The notes beneath the pieces were generated by a model. It had not been told where the DNA came from. It saw nothing but the letters and a program-made list of their open reading frames with translations, and ran no database searches. Shown in pieces: positions 16,718 to 24,695 of a DNA stretch of 64,000 bases (position 1 is its first letter; each line of letters opens with the position of its first letter). Origin of the DNA: Candidatus Olsenella pullistercoris (GTDB lineage: Bacteria > Actinomycetota > Coriobacteriia > Coriobacteriales > Atopobiaceae); assembly GCA_019116525.1 (NCBI GenBank), contig DXBM01000031.1, positions 1-64,000 of the forward strand, written 5' to 3'. Made by a program: the position numbers and the translations under genes.

Positions 16718-16723
16718 ATTCTA
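16718..16723 (-). promoter_or_regulatory. -10 box of the sigma factor operon, over the rarA stop
   Basis: TAGAAT, preceded by GGG, lies about 50 bases upstream of the DUF948-like ATG and overlaps the TAG stop of rarA. The GGGTAG part resembles a SigB -10 (GGGTAT), which would mean autoregulation, but no matching -35 box was found. Confidence 0.4.
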
Positions 16724-18088
16724 CCCAACCGGGGCGCCCTGCCCGCCGCCGGCCGTCCCCTCGCCGCCGGCGTCAGCGAGGTCTCGCCCGATGGCCTCCT
16801 CGCGCCACGCCTCCCAGCCGCGCCCGCTCGGCTTCCAGAAGCACCCCCGCTCGAGGCCCTCGGGCAGGTAGCGCTGCGCCACCCAGCCGCCAGGGTAGTT
16901 GTGCGGGTAGAGGTAGGGGCCGTACTCGTCCGAGCCGGGTCGGTGGCGGTCGCGCAGGTAGCTCGGCACCTCGCGACGGGGGCCGGAGCGCACCTCGGCG
17001 AGGGCGGCGTCTATGCCCGCCTCGGCGGCGTTGGACTTGGGGGCGAGCGCCACGTAGGTCGCGGCCTGCGCGAGGTTGATGCGGCACTCGGGCATGCCGA
17101 TGACCTCGGTCGCCCGGAAGGCTGCGTGCGCCACCAGAAGCGCCTGGGGGTCGGCGTTGCCCACGTCCTCGGAGGCACAGATCATGATGCGGCGGGCTAT
17201 GAACTTCGGGTCCTCCCCGGCGTCGAGCATGCGCGCCAGCCAGTAGAGCACGGCGTCGGGGTCCGAGCCGCGCATGGACTTGATGAAGGCGGAGATCACG
17301 TCATAGTGCATGTCCCCGGACTTGTCGTAGGGCAGGCCGCGACGGGGGTTGGCCTCGAGGACGTGCTCGGGCAGGATGCGCGCGGGCGCCCCGGGCGCCG
17401 CGTCCGGGTCCGAGTCCACCATCTGGCTCGCAAGCTCGAGCGAGGTGAGGGCGGCGCGCCCGTCCCCGCCGGCGAGGCGCACGATCTCCTCCGCCGCCCC
17501 GTCCGTGAGCTCGAAGCGCCCGCCGAGCCCCTCGGGGGCCTCCACGGCGCGGCGAAGGAGCTCGCGCACCGAGGCGTCGTCGAGCGCGGTGAGCTCCACG
17601 ACGCGGCTGCGGCTGATGAGGGCTGAGTTGACCTCGAAGTAGGGGTTCTCGGTCGTGGCGCCCACCAGGACCACCGTGCGGTCCTCGACGGCGTGCAGCA
17701 GGGCGTCCTGCTGGCTGCGGTTGAAGCGGTGTATCTCGTCCACGAACAGGATCGTGCGCCGGCCGAGCGAGAGCAGGCGGCTCTCCGCGGACTCGATCTC
17801 ACGGCGAAGGTCCTTCACCGTCCCCGTGACGGCCGAGACCTCGACGAACTCCGCGTGCGTGGAGTGCGCGATAATGCGGGCGAGCGTGGTCTTGCCCGTC
17901 CCCGCCGGCCCGTAGAGGATGACCGACGAGAGCGTGTCGTGCTCGATGGCGCGACGCAGCCAGCTGCCGGGGCCCACGGCCCTCTCCTGGCCGACGAACC
18001 CCTCGAGCGACGTGGGCCTCATGCGCGCCGCGAGCGGCGCGTTCTCGTTTTTGCGCGCGGTCTCGACGCGCGTGAACAGCGTATCCAT
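16721..18088 (-). CDS. rarA: Replication-associated recombination protein A (RarA/MgsA)
   Basis: AAA+ ATPase acting at stalled replication forks. The 455-residue protein has Walker A GPAGTGKTT, Walker [11 protein letters not shown], sensor 1 GATTENP, Arg finger ISRSRVV and the C-terminal tetramerisation region (KFIARRIMICASEDVGNADPQAL, YLRDRH, YPHNYPGGWVAQRYLP). I start it at ATG 18088 (MDTLFTRVE); the frame stays open upstream but without family similarity. There is no Shine-Dalgarno sequence, while a -10 box lies just upstream, so the mRNA may be leaderless. Confidence 0.95.
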   Translation of the reverse strand: MDTLFTRVETARKNENAPLAARMRPTSLEGFVGQERAVGPGSWLRRAIEHDTLSSVILYGPAGTGKTTLARIIAHSTHAEFVEVSAVTGTVKDLRREIESAESRLLSLGRRTILFVDEIHRFNRSQQDALLHAVEDRTVVLVGATTENPYFEVNSALISRSRVVELTALDDASVRELLRRAVEAPEGLGGRFELTDGAAEEIVRLAGGDGRAALTSLELASQMVDSDPDAAPGAPARILPEHVLEANPRRGLPYDKSGDMHYDVISAFIKSMRGSDPDAVLYWLARMLDAGEDPKFIARRIMICASEDVGNADPQALLVAHAAFRATEVIGMPECRINLAQAATYVALAPKSNAAEAGIDAALAEVRSGPRREVPSYLRDRHRPGSDEYGPYLYPHNYPGGWVAQRYLPEGLERGCFWKPSGRGWEAWREEAIGRDLADAGGEGTAGGGQGAPVG

Positions 18089-18095
18089 GGGAGCG

Positions 18096-18101
18096 ATTGT
18101 A
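18096..18101 (-). promoter_or_regulatory. -10 box giving a leaderless rarA transcript
   Basis: TACAAT on the minus strand ends 7 bases before the rarA ATG, which puts the expected transcription start at or one base before the A of the start codon. No ribosome-binding site fits in between. Confidence 0.55.
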
Positions 18102-18192
18102 CGCCAGCGGGCGCGCAGAGCGCCCGGGACGCCTTGCCGCCCCTGTCGCCCGAGCGCCCCCACCGCCCTTGTCGCTCGCAAAACGGGGCATG

Positions 18193-18348
18193 TTCCAGCC
18201 GAGAAGGACGTTTTGCTCCAAAATCTCCGCACGTCCCAGCTGAAACCTCCCCCTAGGCTGGGACATGGCGCACTTTTGGAGCGCCGGCGCGCGGGAAACT
18301 GGGACGCGCGGCGATTCGCGAGCAAGACGCTCTTCTCGGCGACTGGAA
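18193..18348. repeat. Long nested intergenic palindrome
   Basis: Nested inverted repeats: an outer pair TTCCAGCCGAGAAGGACG near 18194 with CTTCTCGGCGACTGGAA near 18332, a middle pair GCTCCAAAA with TTTTGGAGC, and an inner pair GTCCCAGC with GCTGGGAC around a 16-base loop. The right-hand part (GGGACGCGCGGCGATTCGCG, then CTTCTCG) matches the sequence beside the pepP terminator at 4530-4571. In the gap 18089-18610 it is followed by a degenerate copy of the 130-bp element. Confidence 0.75.
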
Positions 18349-18413
18349 TCGCGTCGAGTGCGCGCCCGGGCCATCCGTCGCCCCCGGCGCCCCGCCTCCC
18401 TCGCCCCGTTCTG

Positions 18414-18540
18414 CGGTGAGTGCGCGAAAGTACGGGCTAACTTTTTTGCGTTGGCGAGAAAAACCACCGCCCGGCGACAAGAACCGACCGCTCGCGGAAG
18501 AAGTCAGCATCACGAAACTCGGAATATCGCGCACTCGCGG
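18414..18540. repeat. Degenerate solo copy of the 130-bp palindromic element
   Basis: The left end GAGTGCGCGAAAGTACGGGC then TAACTTTTTT and the right end CGCGCACTCGC correspond to the terminal inverted repeats of the two well-conserved copies at 33509 and 34938. The middle is not conserved. No gene of the associated type is next to this copy. Confidence 0.7.
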
Positions 18541-18610
18541 GAGAAGCGGGGCGCACTCGCGGGAGAGGGGGGGACGAGGGGGGCGCAGCCTGCGAGAAAC
18601 CCGCGCGCGG

Positions 18611-19858
18611 CTAGGGGCGAACGGACGCGGGGAAGTAGCCGCGGTGCGGGAAGAGCGAGGCGGCTCCCGGGAAGAGCTCCTGGCACGTCGCCACGAAGTA
18701 GTCGTCGGTCATCGAGGAGATGAAGTCGACCACGGTGCGGTCGGGGTCGGCCTCCCAGTCGTAGGTCCGCCCGTAGAAGGCCAGGCGCCTCTGCGTGGGG
18801 AGCACGTGGTGCGCAAAGATCGCCGAGGACTCGTCGCCCGCTGCCAGCGCGTCGAGCTCATGGGCGTAGAGCTTCCCAAAGAGCTCGGCGACGTCGCGCG
18901 AGAAGTCCCCGTTCACCTCGCCGGCCCCGTAGATCTTCTCGTAGTTCTCGCGCTTGGCGCGCCGCATCTCGGCGAACGCCTCCTCGCTCATGGCAACGTG
19001 ATCGCGCCCGACGCTCGACTCCACCACGTCGGCGACAAAGGCGGAGAGCGCCCACGCGTTGTAGGCGCCGCCCAGCCCGTCGTCGAAGGAGCCCTCGTCG
19101 CAGATGCCGGCGCGAAGGGCGTCCTGACGGTCCTTGCCCACGTAGGCGATGATGTCGGAGACGCGCACCACGCACCCCTCGAGCGTCATCGGCCTCAGGT
19201 GCGAGATCGCCTCGTCCCCGCGCTCCCAGCACGACGCCACCACGCGCTCGAAGGTGTCGAACTCGGCGAGCCCGCTCGTCTCGAAGCGCTGGAGCTCGAA
19301 CTCGCCGTTATGGCAGAGGGCGCCGTCGAGCGTCTGCAGGCTCACGTTTCGGCCCGCGAGCTCGTCCATCACGCGAACGCTCTGGACGTTGTGGAAGAAC
19401 CAGCGCCCGGTGCGCTCGTGGTAGACGTCGGAGAGGAAGCGCTCCCCAGCGTGGCCGAAGGGCGTGTGGCCGAGGTCGTGCCCGAGCGCGATCGCCTCGA
19501 TGAGGTCGAGGTTGAGCCCAAGGGCGCGCCCGATGTCGCGCGCCACGCGCGCCACGAGCTGCACGTGCAGGCCGCGCCGCGCAAGGTCGTCGTTCGCGCG
19601 GAACGAGAAGACCTGCGTCTTGCCCGCCAGCCGGTTGTAGGCCGGGAGGTGCACGACCTTCTCGGCGTCGCGCACGAAGGCGGGGCGCAGCGCGCTGTCA
19701 CGGTCGCGCTCGCAGGGGTCGCGGCGGATGGCGGAGGCGTCGCGGCACGCGTGCGGGGAGAGCCGCCCCGAGGAGAGGTTCTCAGCCACGAGGCGCTCGG
19801 CGCGCTCGGAGAGGCGCCCGGTGAGCCCGGGCGCGAGCCTGTTCGCGGGCGCGGACAT
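18611..19858 (-). CDS. dgt: dGTPase-like HD-domain triphosphohydrolase
   Basis: A 415-residue HD-superfamily protein of the deoxyguanosinetriphosphate triphosphohydrolase-like family, which hydrolyses dNTPs to nucleoside and triphosphate. Visible are RLAGKTQVF, GLHVQLVARVARDIG (first metal His), GHDLGHTPFGHAGE (HD) and SDIIAYVGKD (last Asp). It lies 4 bases after the gene upstream and is probably co-transcribed with it. dNTP preference cannot be read from sequence. Confidence 0.9.
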   Translation of the reverse strand: MSAPANRLAPGLTGRLSERAERLVAENLSSGRLSPHACRDASAIRRDPCERDRDSALRPAFVRDAEKVVHLPAYNRLAGKTQVFSFRANDDLARRGLHVQLVARVARDIGRALGLNLDLIEAIALGHDLGHTPFGHAGERFLSDVYHERTGRWFFHNVQSVRVMDELAGRNVSLQTLDGALCHNGEFELQRFETSGLAEFDTFERVVASCWERGDEAISHLRPMTLEGCVVRVSDIIAYVGKDRQDALRAGICDEGSFDDGLGGAYNAWALSAFVADVVESSVGRDHVAMSEEAFAEMRRAKRENYEKIYGAGEVNGDFSRDVAELFGKLYAHELDALAAGDESSAIFAHHVLPTQRRLAFYGRTYDWEADPDRTVVDFISSMTDDYFVATCQELFPGAASLFPHRGYFPASVRP

Positions 19859-19862
19859 GCGG

Positions 19863-21254
19863 CTAGTCAGAGACGACGAGGCTGCCCATGGTTACGCGGT
19901 GGCTCCAGGGGCCGGCGATGCCGTCGTAGCCGCCGCGAGCGTAGATGCCGCCGAACTTGCCGCGGAAGAGGAAGAGGCCAAGGACGTTGCTCGCCTCGAC
20001 GAGCTCCGCCTCGGCGCCAACCTCGCCGCCGTCCGCAGGACCGCCCAGGTAGGCGGGGGTGCGGTACGCGGGCTCGTAGGCCTCCACCGTGCCGCCCTCC
20101 TCGGCGCAGGCGAGAAGGACGCGCCACCAGTCGTCGCGGTCCTGGCAGTCGGCGCCGGAGACGACCTCGCCGGCGCTGTACGGGCCGGCGGGGCGGGCCA
20201 GCCAGCGCTCGCGCTCGGCAAGGTAGGGCGCGAGGTCGCTGTCGCGGGTCAGGCGGTGGGTCTCGGGAACGTGAGCGCGCACAAAGGCGAGCTCGAACGG
20301 GTCGAGGACGTCCTCGATGGCATCGGAGGAGAGCACCGAGAAGAGCTCGAGCGTCGAGGCCGGCCAGGTGCGGAAGCCGCCGATGACGCAGGCGATGCCG
20401 CGACGGGAAGCCTCGACGAGCGCGTCGACGCCCTCGCAGGGCTTGTCGAGCATCTCGGAGAGGAGCGCGCGACGGTACACGCACGCGATCGGGCCCTCGG
20501 AGTCAACGAGGCGGCGGATGCCGGCGCCCTCCTCGATGCGCAGGTCGCGAATGTCAACGAAGCGCGCGAACACGCCCTCGTCGGCGAGGCGCTCCACAAT
20601 GTCTGAGAACTCCCCGGGCGTCGCGCTCTCGGGGTAGTCAACGATGCCGACGACGGGACGCTCGGGGTTGCGCGTGCCGGTGTCGGCGTTGGCCCAGGAG
20701 GTGTAGGTCTCGCGCAGCGCGTCAATCACGCCGCCCGTGACGTCGAACGTCTCGATCCTGGGGTGGCGCTCGGCGAAGCGGCGGTAGCTCTCGGTGAGCT
20801 GGACGGCGCGGGTGACGTCGACGGAGGTGGTCATGCCGGTGGAGCTGTCCGTGACCACGCCCACGACCTTGAAGTCGCCCGACTCCTCGTCAAAGATCAC
20901 GTCCACGCGGGCGAAGGGGACAAGCTGCTCGTAGCCGGTCGGGATGAGCGCGAGCTCCTCGATGCCCTCGGGGAGGCCGAACAGCGCCCGGAAGTCGGCG
21001 TCGGTCAGGTAGCGCGCCGTGACCTTCTCCACGATCCTGCCCATCGTCTCTGCCGCGGAGGAGAGAATCTCAAGCTCGGCGGAGCCGAACACCTTGGGGG
21101 TGAGGACCCAGGAGCGGGTCTTCTCGGCATCGGAGATGGGGTGAGAGGAAGCGAGGTAGGAGGCGGCCTGCGCCCTTCCGTTGACGTCGCCCGCGAGGTC
21201 GGAGACGATTCCGTTGAACTCGTCCTCGAGGGAGCGACCGCGAAGGTTTGCCAT
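19863..21254 (-). CDS. Conserved protein, possibly ATP-grasp-like; function unknown
   Basis: A 463-residue soluble protein. I do not recognise a characterised family with confidence. An N-terminal half with a domain boundary near PVVGIVDYPES and a C-terminal block (LGLFLFRGKFGGIYARGGYD and HRVTMGSLVVSD) resemble circularly permuted ATP-grasp/glutathionylspermidine-synthase-like proteins, but the catalytic residues cannot be assigned. It has its own promoter and precedes the dGTPase-like gene by 4 bases, which suggests a shared message. Confidence 0.5.
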   Translation of the reverse strand: MANLRGRSLEDEFNGIVSDLAGDVNGRAQAASYLASSHPISDAEKTRSWVLTPKVFGSAELEILSSAAETMGRIVEKVTARYLTDADFRALFGLPEGIEELALIPTGYEQLVPFARVDVIFDEESGDFKVVGVVTDSSTGMTTSVDVTRAVQLTESYRRFAERHPRIETFDVTGGVIDALRETYTSWANADTGTRNPERPVVGIVDYPESATPGEFSDIVERLADEGVFARFVDIRDLRIEEGAGIRRLVDSEGPIACVYRRALLSEMLDKPCEGVDALVEASRRGIACVIGGFRTWPASTLELFSVLSSDAIEDVLDPFELAFVRAHVPETHRLTRDSDLAPYLAERERWLARPAGPYSAGEVVSGADCQDRDDWWRVLLACAEEGGTVEAYEPAYRTPAYLGGPADGGEVGAEAELVEASNVLGLFLFRGKFGGIYARGGYDGIAGPWSHRVTMGSLVVSD

Positions 21255-21323
21255 GGTTTCTCCAGTTCAAGTCAGTCAGGCGCCCCGAGCGCGCGCCCTA
21301 AGCTACAGCTACATGCGGAGCGA

Positions 21324-21352
21324 ATTGTAGGTGTTCCCAGCTCAGCGCGCAA
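21324..21352 (-). promoter_or_regulatory. Promoter of the ATP-grasp-like/dgt pair
   Basis: TTGCGC (21347-21352) and TACAAT (21324-21329) are 17 bases apart on the minus strand, about 70 bases upstream of the ATG at 21254. The 218-base gap contains no repeat that I recognise. Confidence 0.5.
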
Positions 21353-21472
21353 ACGCAAGCCCCAAAACAGTACAGAATGTGAACTAGGTGTGGAGCGCGC
21401 GAGCATCCGGGCGCCGCGATGCCCCAAGCGCCCTCCCCACCCCGCCGCGCCGCGCGGGGAGCCACGGCGCGC

Positions 21473-23281
21473 CTAGCTCACGAACCACATCCCCTCGGCA
21501 GGGAGCACCTCGAGGCCCATCGAGCGAAGGAGCGCGAGCGAGGCGTCGTTGTCGGGCCAGACCTCGGCCCAGGGAGTCCTGCCCGCGGCGAGCACCTGCC
21601 GAATCTTGGCGCCCGCAAGGGCCCGGCCCCAGCCCCGGCGGCGCGCCTCCTCAAAGACCTCGAGCATGCCCATCGACCCCTCCGGGTGCTCTCCCACGAA
21701 GCCCACGAGCCTCCCCCGCTCGAATCCGCCCAGGACGACCCCCTCGGCGAGAAGCCCCTCGAGCTCGCCGGGGGCAAGGTACTCCGGGTGGGAGTAGCGC
21801 TCACGCACGGTGCCGGCGTACGCAGCCCCGAGCGGGCGGACGTCGAACCCAGGGGCCGGGGCGGGGGCCTCCGGAGAGCGCCACACCGCGAGGTGGCACG
21901 AGCGCGCGCGGCCACGTGCGGAGCGCGCGACCTCCCGGGCTATGGAGCGGCTGCCGCAGACGCAGGTCACGCCCGCCGGGCCCAGGCAGGCGAGAGCGCG
22001 GCGCACGAGCTTGCGGTCGCGCGCCCACATGACGCGGACGCCGTGCGGCCCGTCCACGATTACGGCGCCCGGGTCTGCAAGGCGGGGCTCGAACCCCTCG
22101 CGGCCCAGGGCGTCGAGAACGGGCAGCGCCTCGTCCCCGAGCTCGGCCAGGACGGAGCGGGCGGCGGCTCGGCGCTCGCGGGCGGGGGCGCGCGTGGAGT
22201 CCATGACAAAGGACAGGCGCTCGGCGAGCATGAGCTGGCCGGCGTCGCCAGGGTGATCGGACCCGTCGGCGAGCAGGCGCGGCAGGAGGCGCTCGTCGAG
22301 AAGGGCCGAGGCGCGCACGAGGCGCATCTGGGGGTGCCGGCGGACCTCGGCCTCGATGATGCCGTCAACCTCCGCCGCGCAGCTGCGCGGGTCCGTGGGG
22401 TAGAGGGCCTCGGTGTGCGGGGGCGTCGTGAGGACCCAGGTGGGGACGTCGGGCCACGACGCCGAGACCTCCCCCAGGTAGGCGCGCGCGTCGCGCGCGA
22501 CGGCAGCGGACGAGCAGGGCTCGAAGCGATAGTTGTCGGCGAGCTCAACGACGATGGCCGCGGGGTCGAGCGCGCTCGGGGCGTCGGCGAGCGAGCCGGG
22601 CTGGAACACCTGAGCCCCGATCCCCTGATTCACGAGGTCGAGGCCGAGGTGGTCCGCCACGAGCGCCGGCCAGGTGCGGGCCGGGTCGCTGGCGACAAAC
22701 CCTTGGGCGATGGAGTCGCCGAGCACGAGCAGCTCGGGGCGCGCGGGGACGGGCCCGAGGCAGGTGCCGTCGCCCGCCACCTCGCGGACCGAGCAGGGCG
22801 CGAGGCACGGGAGCCACACGCGCACGCGGCGCCGCGGCCCCATGCCCGGCAGAGGCAGCGTCGCCTGCGCGCCGCTCTCCTCGAGCTCGAGCTCGAGCGC
22901 CTCCCCGTCGAGGGCAAACGGGCCGAGATGGCGCCCGTCCACGTCGACAGAGGCAACGTCGGCGCGCGGGGGCTCCTCGCCCGTGTGGGAGGAGACGTCG
23001 CGCAGGACCGCCAGCGAGCCGCGCGGAACCTCGCCGGCGCGCAGCTCCACGCGCACGCGGGACGAGTCGGTCTCAAACTCGAGACGGATGCCGCTCGCGC
23101 AGGCGGCCATCTGCTTGAAGAGGCCCGGGTGCCAGGCTCGCACGCTGCCGAGCGCGCGCATCTGCGCCGCGCTCACGCGCTGCGGGCGAACCCAGCCGTC
23201 CTTCTCGGCGACAACTGCGAGGGAGCCGCGCAGGAGGTCCTCGGCGCGCGCCGAGACCGTCCAGGGCGAGGGGTCTGCCAT
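21473..23281 (-). CDS. SGNH/GDSL hydrolase fused to a GNAT acetyltransferase
   Basis: A 602-residue fusion. Residues to about 150 form a beta-rich region like the jelly-roll part of CE2-type esterases. The SGNH hydrolase follows: nucleophile Ser in VLGDSIAQGF and the catalytic Asp/His in SDHPGDAG. From about residue 465 (GFDVRPLGAAYAGTVRERYSH) to the end is a GNAT domain, with the acetyl-CoA loop at EARRRGWGRALAGAKI. No signal peptide, so it is probably cytoplasmic. One chain could deacylate and acylate related substrates, but that is a guess. A gap of 3 bases separates it from the phosphatase upstream. Confidence 0.8.
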   Translation of the reverse strand: MADPSPWTVSARAEDLLRGSLAVVAEKDGWVRPQRVSAAQMRALGSVRAWHPGLFKQMAACASGIRLEFETDSSRVRVELRAGEVPRGSLAVLRDVSSHTGEEPPRADVASVDVDGRHLGPFALDGEALELELEESGAQATLPLPGMGPRRRVRVWLPCLAPCSVREVAGDGTCLGPVPARPELLVLGDSIAQGFVASDPARTWPALVADHLGLDLVNQGIGAQVFQPGSLADAPSALDPAAIVVELADNYRFEPCSSAAVARDARAYLGEVSASWPDVPTWVLTTPPHTEALYPTDPRSCAAEVDGIIEAEVRRHPQMRLVRASALLDERLLPRLLADGSDHPGDAGQLMLAERLSFVMDSTRAPARERRAAARSVLAELGDEALPVLDALGREGFEPRLADPGAVIVDGPHGVRVMWARDRKLVRRALACLGPAGVTCVCGSRSIAREVARSARGRARSCHLAVWRSPEAPAPAPGFDVRPLGAAYAGTVRERYSHPEYLAPGELEGLLAEGVVLGGFERGRLVGFVGEHPEGSMGMLEVFEEARRRGWGRALAGAKIRQVLAAGRTPWAEVWPDNDASLALLRSMGLEVLPAEGMWFVS

Positions 23282-23284
23282 GGG

Positions 23285-24055
23285 CTACTCGCCCTCCAGC
23301 ACCGGCTCGTAGAACTCCTCGCCGTCATCGAGCCTGAGCACGAGGACCTGCCCGAACCCGGCGCCTCCCGCCGCGCCGCAGTCGACGTCCCAGCGGTCGC
23401 CGCCCACGCGCACCATGCGCGCGAGGCCGTCGGGCCCGACGGGGCTTCGGTCGAGCCGGGAGGTCATCCGCTCGAGGTACGGGGTCGGCGTGTGCCCCGC
23501 GATCACGACGGGTCCGCTCCCCGCGCCGGAGAGCCCGCGCGAGGCTCCCCAGAACTCGTCGCGAATCCATGTGAGGTCCTCGCCGTCCTGGGCCGCGAGG
23601 TAGGCCCTGGCGGCGGCCTCATCCCACGCGGGGGGCACCGCGGCGGAGAGGTTCACGCCGGCGTGCACGAGCAGGTAGAGCCTCTCCCCCACCTCGGCGC
23701 ACGCCCAGCGGGGCAGGCCGCCCACCCACTCGACGAGCTCCTCGAGCTCGTCCTCGGGGAGCGCCGCGAGCCCCTCCGAGGTCGTGGTGCCGCCGTTTAT
23801 CGCCCAGTTCATCGCGGCCACAAAGTCATCGGCCTCGTCGAGGCACGAGAGCATGAGGTCCTCGTGGTTGCCCATCAGGGCGCACGCGCCCGGGAGGGAG
23901 CGGACCGTGCGCATGACCCCCACCGGGTCCGGGCCGCGGTCGATCATGTCCCCCAGGCAGAAGATGCGGTCGTCCGCGGACGGCGAGACGCGGTCAAGGG
24001 CGCGCTCGAGGGCGGCACGGTGACCGTGCACGTCCGAGAAAACGTATGTGGCCAC
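23285..24055 (-). CDS. Calcineurin-like metallophosphoesterase (PrpA/ApaH type)
   Basis: A 256-residue protein with the full phosphoesterase signature: VFSDVHGH, LGDMIDRGPDPVG, MGNHED, VHAGV and AGHTPTP. This set is typical of bacterial Ser/Thr protein phosphatases and diadenosine tetraphosphatases, and the substrate is uncertain. It is transcribed with the SGNH-GNAT gene 3 bases downstream. Confidence 0.88.
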   Translation of the reverse strand: MATYVFSDVHGHRAALERALDRVSPSADDRIFCLGDMIDRGPDPVGVMRTVRSLPGACALMGNHEDLMLSCLDEADDFVAAMNWAINGGTTTSEGLAALPEDELEELVEWVGGLPRWACAEVGERLYLLVHAGVNLSAAVPPAWDEAAARAYLAAQDGEDLTWIRDEFWGASRGLSGAGSGPVVIAGHTPTPYLERMTSRLDRSPVGPDGLARMVRVGGDRWDVDCGAAGGAGFGQVLVLRLDDGEEFYEPVLEGE

Positions 24056-24103
24056 GCTCGCCTCCTTGCCGTCTTCCCTCGGTCTCCCCTGCGCCCCAGG
24101 CCC

Positions 24104-24109
24104 AGCCTA
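24104..24109 (-). promoter_or_regulatory. Extended -10 promoter of the metallophosphatase
   Basis: TGC-TAGGCT on the minus strand, about 50 bases upstream of the ATG. The same extended -10 (GGTGCTAGGCT) is found upstream of the lysine riboswitch at 62786. Confidence 0.45.
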
Positions 24110-24161
24110 GCACCTGCGGCGCACTCGGCCGCCCTGGCTCTGGCGAGCGGTCGCCAGCGCT

Positions 24162-24695
24162 CTAGGAGCGCCGCCTGCGCGCCCGACGGGCCCGCTCGGC
24201 GCGCAGACGCCATGCCGGGCTCGCCCCCACGTCGACCACGCCCGCCGGAAGGCCGCCCTCCCCCGCGAGCCGCACGAGGCGCACGAGCCTCGCCGTGGTC
24301 CTCTCGATCCTCCCGCGCCCGAGCTCGCACTCCCAGACCACCAGGACCGTCCAGCCGCCCTCCACGAGCAGCGCCTCGTCGCGCGCGTCGCGCTCGCGGT
24401 TGCGAGCGAACTTCTCCTCCCAGTAGGAGGCGTGGGCGCGCGGGCGCGAGAGGGAGCAGTGCGGGCAGCGATGCCAGAAGCAGCCGTGAACAAAGATCGC
24501 GACGCGACGACCGGGGAAGCACACGTCCGGGCGGCCCGGCGCCTTCTTCCAGTGGAGCCGATAGCCCGTGAGCCCCGCCTCGCGCAGCGCCGCACGGACC
24601 TTGAGCTCGGGACCCGTGTTCTTGCTCTTGTTCGCCTGCATCACGTGGCGCGTCGCGAGCGAGCTCGCCTCGGGCGCGCGCCGGGCGGCTACCAC
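24162..24695 (-). CDS. vsr: Very short patch repair endonuclease
   Basis: Nicks 5' of the T in T:G mismatches arising from deamination of 5-methylcytosine. The family blocks are all visible: SKNTGPELKVRAAL, the metal-binding Asp in PGRPDVCF, AIFVHGCFWHRC with the zinc ligands, and GGWTVLVVWECEL. The C-terminal 50 residues are Arg-rich and extend beyond the usual end. The start is GTG 24695, which overlaps the neighbouring stop by 7 bases; the internal ATG (MQANKS) is too late to keep the N-terminal helix. No C5 methyltransferase is in the window, although Vsr usually accompanies one. Confidence 0.92.
   Translation of the reverse strand: MVAARRAPEASSLATRHVMQANKSKNTGPELKVRAALREAGLTGYRLHWKKAPGRPDVCFPGRRVAIFVHGCFWHRCPHCSLSRPRAHASYWEEKFARNRERDARDEALLVEGGWTVLVVWECELGRGRIERTTARLVRLVRLAGEGGLPAGVVDVGASPAWRLRAERARRARRRRS

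Noticed and set aside
16886..18325. Longer RarA start at 18325
   Set aside because: The extension has no family similarity, and a promoter-like TACAAT lies directly before the ATG at 18088.
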